In this document: piece after piece, positions 11,854 through 23,918 of the stretch
Position numbering within the stretch: position 1 is the stretch's first letter
How the letters are laid out: every line of letters begins with the position of its first letter
NCBI GenBank assembly: GCA_000611775.1
Contig: KK106985.1
Coordinates: 1,970,291-2,034,290 of the forward strand
Direction: 5' to 3'
Length of the DNA stretch: 64,000 nt
Origin: Umbilicaria muhlenbergii
Taxonomy: Eukaryota; Ascomycota; Lecanoromycetes; Umbilicariales; Umbilicariaceae
Made by a program: the position numbers and the translations under genes
The notes under the pieces: generated by a model
Seen by the model: only the letters and a program-made list of their open reading frames with translations
Told to the model about the DNA's origin: nothing
Database searches by the model: none

Positions 11854-11895
11854 GAGCCAACCGCCGGAGCCAACCGCCTGAGCCAACCGCCTGAG
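11854..11895. repeat. 13-bp tandem repeat (gagccaaccgcct) x 3
   Basis: Three near-identical units of GAGCCAACCGCC(T/G), then GAG. The repeat produces a Trp/Leu/Arg repeat in antisense frames, which should not be taken for a protein. Confidence 0.85.
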
Positions 11896-12254
11896 GCTCT
11901 TCCCGCGCTCGTGCAGACGCCGCCTCCAGGTGTCCACTCGCATCTTGCCCGGTAGCAGTCCTCGCACCCTGGGCACTTGGACCAATCGAAGTCACTGCAA
12001 TTTCGTCCTTGAATCACCTCCTGGAATACTCTGTATATTCACGCGCATCCTGCTCTCCATTCCCAAACGAATCCCCGACGCCCGCAGGATGACTTGACAC
12101 GCTCTTTGATGCGCTTCTTCGCTGCTGCTCAGGTTTGCGATTCGCAGACTTGAGAGCGTCCTGAGACAGCCACGTTCCTGTCGGTCGGCAAGATTTCCCT
12201 CTGGGTGCTGACTCCGCCAGCTCATCCAGACTCACTTGCGGCGGCCATGAGATC

Positions 12255-15200
12255 ATGTCAAGCTCACATACGCCCTCAGCCCTACCTCTGTTCAATGCGG
12301 GTCTGCGACCATCAACTCCCAGGCCGACCACGCCGTCCAATACAACTTCTCAGACTTCAGTAAGTCTCATCAGTCAAAGGGAGGATTTCAATGTGGGATG
12401 AACTGAACGGGTGCTGTATAGTCGATAACATCTACGTATTCGCTCCTCTCTGCCGAAGAAACGAAACAACGACTAGCGTCCTCCCTTACTCACGGTCTTA
12501 CACCGTCCGACGCAGAAGCCAGGCTGCTTCAGTATGGCGCAAACGAGCTCCCACATGAAGAGCCGGAGCCCCTCTGGCTCCGCTTTCTCAAGCAGTTCAA
12601 AGAGACGCTCATACTATTACTGCTTGCATCCGCGGTGATATCGTACCTCATGGGAAACCTGGATGACGCGGTCAGCATTACGCTTGCCGTCACGATAGTG
12701 GTCACGGTAGGTTTTGTACAAGAGTACAGATCGGAGAAATCTTTGGAAGCCCTCAACAAGCTTGTCCCACACTATGCACACTTGATACGCGGGACGTCAG
12801 CTACTTCATCCCATTTGGACCGATCCAACCAAGGAAGGGATTCAACAAACGAGTTGGAGATGGAGCCGCTGGTAGATGGATCGGCTTTCGCAGGAGGTGC
12901 TGCTGAGAGAGCCACAACGACAGTGCAGGCGGCCCTGCTGGTTCCGGGCGACCTAGTTCTCTTCGCTACGGGCGACCGGATACCAGCAGACATACGGATC
13001 ACTAGCGCTGCCGAATTATCCATCGACGAATCCAACCTCACTGGCGAGAATGAGCCTTCGGTAAAGTCCACGAATGCGCTAGATCGTCCTTATACGTCCT
13101 CGAAAACATACGTTGGGTCCCGCGCACCGTCACCGTCATATGCGTCTGAAGCGACAGGCACAGTCGGTGCTGATATTCACTTGAACGAGCAGAAGAACAT
13201 TGCATTCATGGGGACATTGGTTCGGTCAGGGTATGGGCAGGGTATAGTGATAGCGACAGGAGCGCACACAAGATTTGGGGGAATTTCCGCGTCTTTGCAA
13301 GGAATCGAGAGCCCTCGAACACCCCTACAGCTCTCAATGGATCGCCTTGGTCAGGAACTGAGCTACATGTCGTTCGCGGTCATTGGTCTCATAATGGTCA
13401 TTGGAGTGTTGCAAGGGCGGCAGCTTCTAGAAATGTTCACTATTGGCGTTTCGCTGGCAGTTGCGGCCATTCCAGAAGGCCTACCGATCATCGTTACGGT
13501 TACTCTGGCGCTGGGCGTCCTCCGCATGTCCAAGCAGGGGGCCATTGTCAGGAAACTACCAAGTGTAGAGACTCTAGGTTCGGTCAATGTCGTGTGCAGT
13601 GACAAGACTGGCACCTTGACCATGAATCATATGACGGTCACCAAATTGTGGCATTGCGACGCTCCAAGTCCTATCGAAGTTGGTAGAGACCTTGCATCCT
13701 CTACTCCTGACTCGGCCACACGCACTATTCTGCGCATCGGCAATATTGCAAACAATGCCAGACTTTCCCGGTCCAGTGCGAACTCACCAGCGACGGCATC
13801 TTCTGCTGCAGTTTTGTCTTCAACCCTTGGGCATGACCCGAACACTGCTGGAGCCAAAAGCCGTTGGGTTGGTCAACCGACAGACGTCGCCATTCTAGAT
13901 TTACTTGATGCTTTTGGCGAGGACGACGTCCGAGAACGGATTGGAGCTCGCATTGCGGAAACTCCGTTCAGCTCTGAGAGAAAGTGGATGGGTGTAATTA
14001 TAGGAGGGTCCGGAACGATTAATGGGCCAGAAGTTGCATACATAAAAGGCGCTTTGGAACAAATACTCAAGCGCTGTGACACGTACCTCACCAAAGATGG
14101 ACGGGAGGTCATTCTTGACGAGCCTCGGCGGCAAGCCGCAATAATAGCTGCTGAGAAGATGGCTGAGGATGGCTTGAGGGTCCTCGGGTTGGCCAGTGGT
14201 CCAACTCGAGATTCAGCTAGATCGGACCGAGTTGTACAGGCTCGAAGTCGGAGCGGGACACCACGGCCGGCAGTGGAGCGCACTGTGTCTAAGCCTATCG
14301 ATGAATCAGTCTATCAAGGCTTGGTTTTCGCTGGTATAGTTGGCATGAGTGATCCACCCCGGAAAGGCGTCGATAAAGCTATACGGCGACTTATGGCTGG
14401 CGGCGTTAAAGTCATCATGATCACCGGTGACGCAGAGGCTACGGCTTTAGCCGTCGCTAGAAAGCTTGGAATGCCAATCGCTGTATCCCAGGGCAATATG
14501 TCATCAGCAAATCGGGCAGTACTGAGAGGGGATGAGCTCGATCATATGTCTGAACAGGAGCTTGCCCAGGCAATGTCAGGAACCTCTATATTCGCCCGTA
14601 CCAGTCCAGAGCACAAAATGAAGATCATTGGTGCACTACAGTCACGAGGAGACGTCGTTGCTATGACTGGAGATGGCGTCAATGACGCGCCTGCTTTAAA
14701 GAAGGCAGACATTGGCGTATCGATGGGTCTATTAGGCACCGACGTGGCCAAAGAAGCAGCCGACATGATCTTGACAGATGACGATTTCTCCACCATACTG
14801 AGCGCCATAGAAGAGGGCAAAGGCATCTTCTACAACATCCAAAACTTCCTCACCTTCCAACTCAGCACCAGCGTCGCCGCGCTGTCCTTGGTCCTCCTCA
14901 GCACCTTTCTTGGCCTCAAGAACCCCCTCAATGCCATGCAGATTCTCTGGATCAGTAAGTCCCCCACTTGCCGTCTTGGCTCCCCTCTCCACGTGTTAAC
15001 ACAGACCCAGACATCCTCATGGATGGCCCGCCCGCTCAGTCCCTTGGCGTCGAGCCGGTCGATCCCGCCGTGATGACTCGGCCGCCCCGTTCGAAAAATG
15101 CCCGTGTCCTCACCCGGCTTCTCATCCAACGTGTCCTCACTTCCGCCACCATAATCATGCTCGGCACCATGATCATCTATATTCGCGAAATGGCTCATGA

Positions 15201-15552
15201 CAACACCGTCACCGCTCGCGACACTACCATGACTTTCACGTGCTTCGTCCTCTTCGACATGTTCAATGCTCTGACGTGCAGGAGCGAGGGCAAGAGCGTT
15301 TTGAGGGGAGAGATTAAGCTGTGGGGTAACAAAATGTTTAATTACGCTGTGGCGGGCAGTTTAGCGGGACAGATGGCCGTCATATATCTGCCCTTTTTGC
15401 AGAGAATTTTCCAGACGGAAGCACTGTACTTTGGGGATCTGTTGACGCTGATGATATTGGCGAGTACGGTGTTTTGGGTCGATGAGGGGAGGAAATTCTT
15501 GAGGGCTAGGGGCCGGAGGCGGGGGCTGGGTGGTTATAGCACGAGTGTATAG
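12255..15552 (+). CDS. PMR1: P-type Ca2+/Mn2+ ATPase, Golgi SPCA/Pmr1 type
   Basis: Pumps Ca2+ and Mn2+ into the Golgi for glycosylation and secretion. Exons: 12255-12359, 12422-14954 and 15011-15552; introns of 62 and 56 bases; 1059 residues. The cation site in M4 is PEGLP (near 386-390). The phosphorylated Asp is in DKTGTLT (D429). The actuator TGEN motif is near 241 and [14 protein letters not shown] starts near 785. The second intron interrupts [19 protein letters not shown]; the acceptor at 15010 restores this family sequence, while the AG at 15004 would insert two residues. Compared with short SPCA proteins it has low-complexity insertions in the actuator and nucleotide-binding regions. 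A PMR1 type fits better than SERCA or PMCA because of length, the PEGLP context and the lack of a calmodulin-like tail. Confidence 0.93.
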
Positions 15553-15994
15553 TAGTGTGATTTTGTACATAGATGCATTGGGTCCCTTGGGCACAGGGCA
15601 GTATATACCATGAGCGAGTTAGATTTAGGATTCTTGTTCGCTAGCGTTCTTGCAGAGCTGAGCTTGGGGGCCAAAGGTAGCGTTGCTACCGGCACAAAAT
15701 GAGACGAGACATGGAGAGGTCACCAACGTATAATTGGAACTATGCCGCTAATTTTTTTGCTATACCCACGAGGCATGTTTAGATGAGCATGGTTGACTCG
15801 CATCGCTCTTCAAGCGTGTTTCCACACAACCCGACGGCCCATAGATCCCGATATCTAATGGTGAACGTCCGCAACAACTCGGCGGGTTCTGCTCACTCAG
15901 CCCCCCTCTTCCCCTCTCCACCTCCACCACCCAATGCCTCCCCTCCAAAAAGCGCCCAAACTCCACCCATGCAAGCCATCATCCCCCCCTCCAC
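15553..15994. other. Convergent 3' intergenic region, PMR1 / zeta-COP
   Basis: About 440 bases with C-rich runs near the zeta-COP end. Expected to hold both 3' ends. I see nothing else. Confidence 0.55.
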
Positions 15995-16718
15995 TCACAA
16001 CCCCTGCCTCATCCTCTCCGCCAACTTCATCTTCCCAAACTCCCACGCATTCAACAGCCCTTGCTCGCTAAGATCGATATTCTTCACACTAGCCATATCC
16101 TGCACCGGCGGCCTACTAACGCGACTGGCGACAATCACCGGGTCCGTTTCAAGGATGATGCCGTCGTCGATGATTTCGTCGATGGCGAGGGAGACGAGAT
16201 CGTAGTTTTCGAGAATGCTGCGTTTATCCGTGGCGTTTCTGCCGTAGAAAACACGCATTAGAGAGAAAAACTGGGGTGGAGAGAAGAGGAATCGGGTTTC
16301 CCAAGAATAGGGGGCCAGGGAGAGGGGGGGGGATAGATAGTAAATCAACATACTTCAGCAAGATATTCAACGCATCCCTCAAAGCCAACACGACATTAAA
16401 AAGCATCACCTCATTCTCGTCCCCCCCGCCAACCACATAAAGCATCACATCGCTCTCCATCTTAAACACCACCACCCGGTTATCGTACAGTATCACATCG
16501 CTCGTCTGCTTGTTCGTCTTCTCCAGCAACCCCTTCTCGAACGCTTTTTGCTCCTTGAGCGACGGGTACGGGTTCGCGCCGGGGTAGTTGGTGGCGCCGG
16601 GAGCGGAGCCAAGGGGGGGGTGCGGGGCGGAGTAGTATTTTGCTAGGATGCGGGATGGGTCGTCGGTGGGGAGGATGAGGATGGCGTTGACGGAGAAGAG
16701 GGACATGTTGGAGGGCAT
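15995..16718 (-). CDS. RET3: Coatomer subunit zeta
   Basis: Small sigma-adaptin-like subunit of the COPI coat for Golgi-to-ER transport. Exons on the minus strand: 16718-16354 and 16238-15995; the 115-base intron (GTATGT..GGCAG) joins DALNILLK to NATDKRSILENYDL. The frame gives 202 residues from the ATG at 16718, or 198 from the ATG at 16706 (MSLFSVNAILIL). The ATG at 16706 gives the usual family start and may be the real one. The longhin-like core contains VILYDNRVVVFKMESDVMLY and the C-terminal half contains LAIDEIIDDGIILETD. A Gly-rich loop (VVGGGDENEVML) replaces a shorter turn seen in many homologues. Assignment is firm. Confidence 0.93.
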
Positions 16719-17201
16719 GGCGGCGGCGGTGGTGGTGTGGAGGGGGTGGCCCCGGGTGGGTTGGAATTGAGGATGGGGAGAGGTGGACGTGGGTCTGGTG
16801 CCGGTTTGACGATTGGGAAGATTGAAGGTGGCTTTTGAGGGTTGAGGCTCTGCGGTAAGGTTTAGGTGCATCCTAGCTTCCCTTGGCGCTGTAACTTACC
16901 GCTTTAGATTGCAATGCTCAGGGAAGCTACTCCTAAGCATGGGGTAGCTTGTCTTACGTAGCAGGAGCTCCGCGAAGCTCCCTGAGAAGTGTTTGAATGT
17001 GTAACCAATGAACACTATTCCATTCCAGTGATGCCAATATACACGAAGAGTCTATACAACGGCAGAAAGCAGCACTGCTCTAACGCCAGCCACCCCAGTT
17101 CAACGCACCATCCAACACCATGCCAATCAATGACAGGCTTTCGTAATCGCTCATAATCGCAAGACTTCAAGTAGAAGCAAACATAACGTACGCCATGGCA
17201 G
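16719..17201. other. Intergenic, zeta-COP promoter and STIMATE-like gene 3' end
   Basis: Both neighbours run leftwards. A short perfect hairpin (GGAGCT-loop-AGCTCC) sits near 16964-16981, within a stretch rich in AGCT-containing words. I see no ORF of interest. Confidence 0.5.
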
Positions 17202-18471
17202 TCATTTGGCCTTAGTGGCCGAACTCTGCTTATCGGAGTCCTTGGAGGGTCCCATCGGGTCATCATTCTCCCCATTGCTGGCGCTAGCGCTTCCACTGCC
17301 CACGATGGAGGTCCTCTCGTCGCCGTCCTTGTCGGGGTCATAATCACGCAACTTCTTCGTACGAACAGACGCCGGGTGTTTGTCCTCAGTCTCGGAGTTC
17401 TTCGTCGTCTCGGCATTCTTAACGATCCCAGCCTCGTCCTCGCTATCAAAAGCGCCGTCCAAGTCCTGATCTACATCTTCGTCTTCATCTTCCTCACTCG
17501 GTATCGGCTCGTGGTCCGTAGGCTTCTGGTTCTTGATGAAGCTATCGATGATGTAGTACTGTAGGGCGTTCATGATGACTGGGAACAGCAGCATGACAAA
17601 AACGACCTGGATCGCCTCGTTGCCTTCGGTCCATTTGAGAGACCAATCTCCGACACGAACTATCCACGGACATATCTGGAAGATGAAGAATACGCAGATC
17701 TTCATGCCTAAGAGGCCGAGGAAGTAAATCAGAGATTGTTTAAGCCACCATGTCGCTCTTGGTGGATGCCCGTAATTGCCTGAATGTATTGATTCAGGCG
17801 GGTTACCTATGGGTGTGAGTGAAAACGCATGGGTTAATAACCGAAGAAGGACGATGAGGATGGGTATGCCTATTGTAGTCTGCCCAGAACCCAAATATGT
17901 CAGCTATAGTCCACTCGTAGACTGGAGGGGGGTTTGGACTACTGACGTCGATGGCGAGGTTTAAAAGATAGAACGAGCAAGGGTTAGCTTGATAGCCACC
18001 GACTGTGGCAGCTGACACAACCTGGCCAGAAGAGAACATCGACATGAAGAGATTCGCGATATGCAGTAGCACCGAGCCGACTACTTGCTTTGACGCATCG
18101 AAAGCCCAGATCTTAACAGGCCTTTGCGGCCTCTCGCGCCACCGTTTGTATACCAATGATAACAATGCCAACGCCCCAAGCGCTCCCTGGATGAAAAGAG
18201 CGAATGGGCCTAGCAGCTTGCACTCCCCGTTCTTCGCCCCATGATGCTTTGAGCCTTTCCCCGACTCTATCGCTGCCGTAGAAGTGGCGGAGATTATGCC
18301 CATTAACGTGGAGGAAGAGGTGAGACCCGATACGGTATTCATTATTGTCGCAGTTGGCAGCATAGAAGCTACCGCGACGACAGGCCCCAGATTTGGGGCA
18401 AAAAGGTTGGAGGAGGTTGCATAGCCGCCGACTGATGTAGGCGATGGGAGCAACCCAGTAAAGGAGTTCAT
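17202..18471 (-). CDS. STIMATE/TMEM110-like vacuolar or ER membrane protein (yeast YPL162C family)
   Basis: A fungal integral membrane protein of the family that includes the animal STIM activating enhancer STIMATE and a yeast vacuolar protein. Its molecular role in fungi is not established. Exons on the minus strand: 18471-17947 and 17879-17202; the 67-base intron (GTCAGT..GGGCAG) joins LLNLAID to TTIGIPILIV in phase 0, giving 400 residues. About five hydrophobic helices are visible, including GPFALFIQGALGALALL, QVVGSVLLHIANLFMSMF, the helix spanning the splice junction, and VVFVMLLFPVIMNALQYYII. The N-terminus is Ser/Thr/Pro-rich; the C-terminal tail is acidic and Ser-rich. No ATG precedes 18471 before an in-frame stop. 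An upstream non-ATG reading exists but is less likely. Confidence 0.82.
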
Positions 18472-19321
18472 AAACCTGGACGAATCCTCTGGAGTGATAG
18501 ATAGCACCGTCAAGGTCCAAGTTTGGAAAGATGGGCCCCGAATGACCGGGTGTTTCGCCGGCGTGAGGGAACGCTCACGAGATCATGAGGCGAAGCCCAG
18601 CGTCAACAAAGCGCAGAAAGTCAGGTCCAAAGCCAGATAGCGAGCACTGGCATTCCTCTGATAGCTTGCGAGGGATCGGCAACGATATAAGGTTGAAATA
18701 CAAAAGCAGATAGACTCGGAGGAGTGGACAAGTAGAGGGTTGGTTGTCATTCACATTACTGGCACATAGAGCAGGTTACAGGTCTTGCTAGCGTGGGGCG
18801 ATGATGGCTGCAAGGCCGAGGCGGGTCTGAGGAATCCTTGCCGTATGCGATTATCGATAAGAATAGAGCCAAGAGCACCAATCATTGTAATCCAAACTGT
18901 CCAATGCAGGCACAAATCCTAAAGAGAAGACGTCTAATGACAATATTTTAGTTAGAGAAGGCACGGCGATGGTGGTTTCGACGCATTCAGCAGCTCAGTC
19001 AATGCAATCACCATCATTGAATTTGCAGAGCCTCAGACTATCATTGCTGTCTCATGGTAACGCAAGCAGACTCCCCGCAAGCCAGATGAGAGCCTCCAGC
19101 TATTCGAAGTCAACTCCCGGATAACCAATGCAGTTCTCACGCTCCGTGTTCGGCCCAAGTCGTCCAACTACATAACGCCGGTGCCCCAATTTCTCCCCGC
19201 CCAAACCCAGACCAACGCAACCCCGTATGAGAATAGGAAAGCGTATCTTGTCACTCCCTCCGACTTCACCTTGCGCCATGGTGTCTCGACCCACAGACGC
19301 CTCTGTGAGCCGCGTCCTGGG
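18472..19321. other. Intergenic, STIMATE-like gene promoter and SF3B6 3' end
   Basis: An 850-base stretch between two leftward genes. A 64-codon minus-strand frame at 19100-19294 has no family features and lies where the SF3B6 3' untranslated region is expected. I see nothing else. Confidence 0.5.
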
Positions 19322-20033
19322 TTATTCGATGCCGTGTTGGCGTTTGAGCTTTTCTAGATTCTCTTGTCGCTCTGCAAGGTCTTCTTTCGACTTTGCCATC
19401 TTCTCGGGCTGGTGATATAGAACTATAGCACAGTTAGTAACAATCCACAAGTTCCTGTATTTCATGCACCATAACGTCTAAGCAGCGAAGTGTGGATGAT
19501 GATGATAGACTTACCAACCAAATAGCGGTTTTGAAAGTTGAATCCGTTTAACTTATCACATGCTTGCTTCGCGTCCATAACGTCCTCATAGACAACAAAC
19601 GCTGTTCCCTTTGTATTCCCACTGATACCCTGGCGAATTTGACTGGTGGATTGTCAGTCACTACTGACCAACACCGGGTATGAAGCATGTGAGCTCCAAG
19701 GTTGCTAGACTCGACCTACCGTACAGGCCCGAACTTTCCAAAAAGATCGAAAAGCTCCTCAGGCGTAACGTTGTAGCTATGCATCTTCGTCAAAACTTGT
19801 TCCTCTCCAGACTTTGCCACCAGGCTCGCAGAGGTAGGGTTGAATTGGAAGAACGGGCCTTTTGATATACTGACCTCAGGTTCTTGACAAATAGGGCACT
19901 ACTCGATGAGCTCATTTTAGCAAGACTTCACACAGAGACTCCATCTTGAAAGTGAGATGACGAGGGCATTGGGGCGATCACAATCACGAACATACCGGTT
20001 GACTTCAGGCGCGAGCTTTCCACCACGACTCAT
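19322..20033 (-). CDS. U2 snRNP SF3b subunit p14/SF3B6 (RRM protein)
   Basis: A branch-point-contacting RRM protein of the SF3b complex of the spliceosome. Five exons on the minus strand: 20033-19996, 19898-19875 (24 bases), 19776-19720, 19642-19515 and 19422-19322, giving 115 residues. The spliced N-terminus [25 protein letters not shown] matches the family. RNP2 is LFVKNL and RNP1 is [10 protein letters not shown]. The C-terminus is [15 protein letters not shown] followed by a Lys/Arg/Glu-rich helix ending QHGIE. A start at 19915 gives a shorter protein ([13 protein letters not shown]) but loses the conserved KLAPEVNR, so I prefer five exons. The gene has four introns (77-98 bases) in a short CDS, dense even for a fungus. 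Confidence 0.9.
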
Positions 20034-20565
20034 GATTCCGCGTTGACGTGTCTCGTAGTATGTGTAGGTGACTAGACCGGCAGTGTTCGAAAGTGTCGAT
20101 GACGTGTAGGAGATGTTTCCCTTGCTCAGACAAGAAGCTTCAGGTACCTCGTGCCCGTAGTGCCAAGTGCAATTACTGACCTTACGCAAGAGTGGCGAGA
20201 CAAGGTAAGCGAGTTCCTGAGGACAGGGATGCCATTGAAGCCTCCGGCCTCGCTTTAAGGCTGAATAATCCGACACCTGCCACATACCTTGCGTCGCTTA
20301 GGTTTGTGCGACATGAGAGCCGCAGATAGCCGGATCCTGCAGTAGCGACCGGATGCATGTAATGTCACACGCCACTATTCCGGAGCTGAATGTGCTTCGG
20401 TAGACAAAAGAGCAAGCGTCAAAGCTACAGCCAACTTCTTGATAATGCTTTCCTAAGAATGATAATTATGGACTAGAATGTTCGGCCGTCATTTGTCCTA
20501 CATGTAATCCGTAATCAGTAGCGCCTTCGCAGCACAAAACCACTAGCACCGAAGCCTGACGTGGC
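20034..20565. other. Intergenic, SF3B6 promoter and P450 3' end
   Basis: Holds the SF3B6 upstream region and the P450 3' end. A 19-codon minus-strand frame (20314-20255) is Lys/Arg-rich and has a possible donor after nine codons; it may be a leader ORF. No family match. Confidence 0.45.
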
Positions 20566-22628
20566 TCAAGCGTAATCGAATCTTTCCTTACCCCTCCTCA
20601 CAAACCGCAGCGGTACCGAGCCGCCCCTTAACTGCAAAGTGATAATCGACCCCATGCCATCCCTCAATAGCCCCTTCGCCCTTCTCTCCGACTTGTGCCA
20701 CACCTCTCTCCTCTGCTCTGCAGTCATTCTATCAACCTCCTCGTCACATGCGAACTCATCGACCGCTAATTCCACGCTATAGTCTGCAAAGATGACTGCC
20801 AATACAGCGAGGACTTCGACTTGAGCAAAGCGCCGGCCAAGGCAAGCACGACCACCTTCGCTGAACGGAATGTACGCGCCTTTGGGTGGGCGGTAAAGCG
20901 TAGCTGCTGTGTCGGAGGCCGCGTTGAGGCCCAGATCGTCTGTGTCGGAAGTATTGATCGTTTCTGCGGCGACTGGATGGCCGTTAGCGGTTTTCCCAGC
21001 TTCGGCATGGTCATTCGGGGACCCGATAAGCCAGCGCTCTGGCCGGAACTCTTCCATGTCGTTATCCGTGTTGGATCTTGGGTGAATGGGATCTGCAGGG
21101 TCTCTGGGTGGGCCTGTGGGCCAATATTTGGGATTGCGGTGAACCACGGCGGAAATGAGATTGACCATAGCGCCTCCAGGCACTTGGCACTTTTTGCCGT
21201 CCAGAATAATGGGTTGAGGCTGGTCTTTCAGTGTGGATTTCGGGATATTGACAACAGGAGGAACGAGGCGAAGTACTTCATTCAGCACCGCACCGGCCAT
21301 GCCGCCAAATAGCTTCGGTAAGTCACGCTCGTAGTCCCACTCGCTGGTTGGTCGCCCGTGGAATATACTATCAAGGTCCCGTTGCAAATGACGCTGGGAT
21401 GAAAGGTTTAGAGCAAGGTAAATGAGAGAAAAGTGGATGGCGTTGGCAGTCGTCTCATGACCAGCTAAGATGAAAACGAACGCGTTGCCGATGATTTCAT
21501 CGTCTGTCAGTGCTTGCCTCGGTGGCAATTGACCTTTCTCAGGGGACGAAGACGGGTTCAGTGTGTCGATGTTTAGGCCAGCCCCTTTCACGAGTGCACC
21601 CATCAAGTCCATACCCTCTTGTTCCTTTCCAGCGGCTACTTCAACCTTTTTGGCTTGATACATCTCGTTCATGTACTTTCCCCATTCCACAAAAGACTCG
21701 GATGCGTTCCTTACGAATTTGAAAGGCAGGTATTCTGTACCTAATGTTTAGCACTGTTCGACGATATCCTGGGAAAGGGATACCCACTCAGTAAGAACCT
21801 TGGCATCAGCATGACAACAACAATCCTGTGAAGCAAGGACCCCAAGGCATCTGTATAGCTCAAAGTGTGCCCAGTGCCGACCCCGATGCAACTTGTGGCA
21901 ACACCCCCAGGAATTTCGGCTGCCTTACCCGCCAGTTCAGGCGAATCGCCATCCTCGATCCCCGGCCATAGTAGTCGAACACCGAAGCCAGCTCGGCTGA
22001 TGACATGGAGACTCAGTCTCATCGTGTCGTCTGCAACCTTCGTGTTAGTTTTGGGCCCGTCCCTACTTGTCCCAACCCAGCTTCTCAGCATCGCTTGCGC
22101 TTGATGGATACTCTCCGCCCACACCATGTGATTGTTTCTCTCTGTGAAGGGCGGACTGGTAATTTTGCGGTGTTGCCGCCAGACCTGACCTTCTGTAGTG
22201 ACCACGTTCTTCCCAAACAGATCAATGGAACGGTACATATGAATGGGCTTTGGAAAATCGTTCCTCCTGGTAGCGATTTGATGGATGGCCGATGCATCAG
22301 CGACCCACACGACGATCCCCCCGGGAGCAACTGTCATGAAGGTATCTGAGCCAATCGTCTTGAAGGGAGCATACCGCTGCTCCCACGTCCAGTCGGGTAA
22401 CATCAGATCGAGCCATGGGCTGGTCCACCGATGTGGTAATTTTCGAAGATACGGCACCCACATTCGATGAGTAAGAAGCCATACCGTCTGGAAGAGGTAT
22501 ATGGGTACAATAACGTAGGGAATGTTGGAAGCCTTTGCAGCTGCAAGGTTGCGGGCGAAGCTGCGGTAGGTGTTTATGGCGTAGAGAAGTGGGAGGCCAA
22601 GCAATGCTACTGCTATTAATGAGACCAT
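20566..22628 (-). CDS. Cytochrome P450 monooxygenase, membrane-anchored
   Basis: A heme-thiolate monooxygenase of unknown substrate. Exons on the minus strand: 22628-21788 and 21734-20566 with a 53-base intron, giving 669 residues. The N-terminal anchor is VSLIAVALLGLPLLYAI. Motifs: I-helix AGHETT (371-376), K-helix EVLR (433-436), FRPERW (510-515) and the heme loop PFSEGGRACLG with Cys578. It is longer than the usual ~500-550 because of a ~50-residue insert between FRPERW and the heme loop and other loops. The donor read here is GTGGGT and the acceptor GTACAG, giving FLL-KYLPFK. The alternative GTATCC donor does not keep the frame. The start is the ATG at 22628, since the frame further upstream begins with TTG. 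No biosynthetic partners lie next to it. Confidence 0.88.
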
Positions 22629-23900
22629 GTTGGATGTCAAGTCACCCTCAGCGCAACACTTCAAGGAGGTACAAAAACTGAAGAGTCCTCCTAGAGTCGC
22701 CGACTACGAATAAATATAAGGAAAGTAGGGACTGAAAGGGGCGCTGGGGAGTATTTGTCCCAGTCACACACCTGCACGGGGAATCCCTCAAAGATATGGT
22801 GTAGTGCTCAGCACATCGGGAGGAACGACAGCAGTCTTTGCCATTGTCTTCCCTTGTCTTCCTGGGGGTGAGGCGAGAAAAAGAAGACGGCAACATCTCA
22901 CCAGCAACAATGGACGTCTCTAAGCGAAGTCAGGCTAAAGTCGTTGACGCGCACTGGCTAAAGTTATTAGGGATGAAAGTGAGGAGCTTATCCAATGATC
23001 GTCCTCTATGGCAGACCATTTCTTGGGGGCTTTACGTAGTTGAGGAAGAAGGGACATGGCTTCGCTTGCGCAGACGAAGTGTGCTCGGAATCGACTGCAA
23101 CCGAGGTGACTTGAACCATGGACGTGGCTGGCATGACCCTGTCAGAAGTCGAATAATGTCGGTTGACAGTCACAGCTTCTCTCGGTTGTGAAGAGAGGTC
23201 CCAATGGGCGCTGCTGGTGACCAAATCGGTGATATGGATTGTGGAAGACACAATGTCGGCTTTAGGATCAAATGTAACACAAAGGCATGTAAGGCTGTAA
23301 GGTGCCCTGCTTATGAGGCTCAACAGCATTGAGCAGGGGAATGACGTAGCATGATCTGTAGTCTAAGATCGAGGAGGGTCTAGAGCCGCCCGGTTGGCCG
23401 GCAAAATCCGAGTTCATAGTGACGCTTCATCGACAAATCTTCCATCAGGACTGTACTGTGATAGGTTTGCAACATCAGTAGTCTACAAAGTTCCATGCCA
23501 CTCCTTCTTGCAACTGCATCTGTCATTATGCTCCGGAGCCTTTGATGGAGACAGCGGGCCATCACCTTTATGTATGACATTTACCGCATCCGCCAGATAA
23601 TATGTGAAGCACACGCTGAGGTTGTAAGCACTACCACCTTCCTATTCGTTTGAATGTACAAGTACAGGTGCAACTAACTGAGTTCTCAGTGCTTTCTGCC
23701 TTGATCTCCATCCCAACCTTCAGAATACTCTGTTTCTCGGTACCCTCTGCTCTGTCTCTGTTCTAACTTCCATCCTCTTGCGCTTCTGCGTTTCTAGATC
23801 CTTGTCCAACCTTCTAGAGCGTTTCAATTCTTAACAAGCTAGGCAAAGACTGTCGTAAGAGTTTTATATGCTGGTGAGGTTTCGTTGCGTTGTACTCCGC
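22629..23900. other. Start of gene-poor island, P450 upstream region
   Basis: About 1.3 kb upstream of the P450. Open frames on the plus strand (for example 22838-23191) have no recognisable domain, signal peptide or splice pattern. Expected to hold the P450 promoter. Confidence 0.45.
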
Positions 23901-23918
23901 AGAGCTGTGCTCATGCCC

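Larger units (their letters stand above)
11371..12254. promoter_or_regulatory. Divergent intergenic region RAD21/PMR1 with three short tandem repeats
   Basis: An 880-base region between divergently transcribed genes, expected to hold both promoters. It contains three separate microsatellite-like tandem repeats (listed separately). Overlapping open frames here on both strands come from the repeats and GC-richness and do not resemble a protein family. Confidence 0.6.

Noticed and set aside
11555-12017. Overlapping minus-strand frames with Trp/Leu/Arg repeats
   Set aside because: Caused by the 7- and 13-base tandem repeats in the RAD21/PMR1 intergenic region; all frames are open for the same reason.
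20255-20314. Small Lys/Arg-rich frame MSHKPKRRKVCGRC.. upstream of SF3B6
   Set aside because: Slight likeness to a short basic ribosomal protein, but 19 codons is too short and key residues are missing. It could be a leader ORF.
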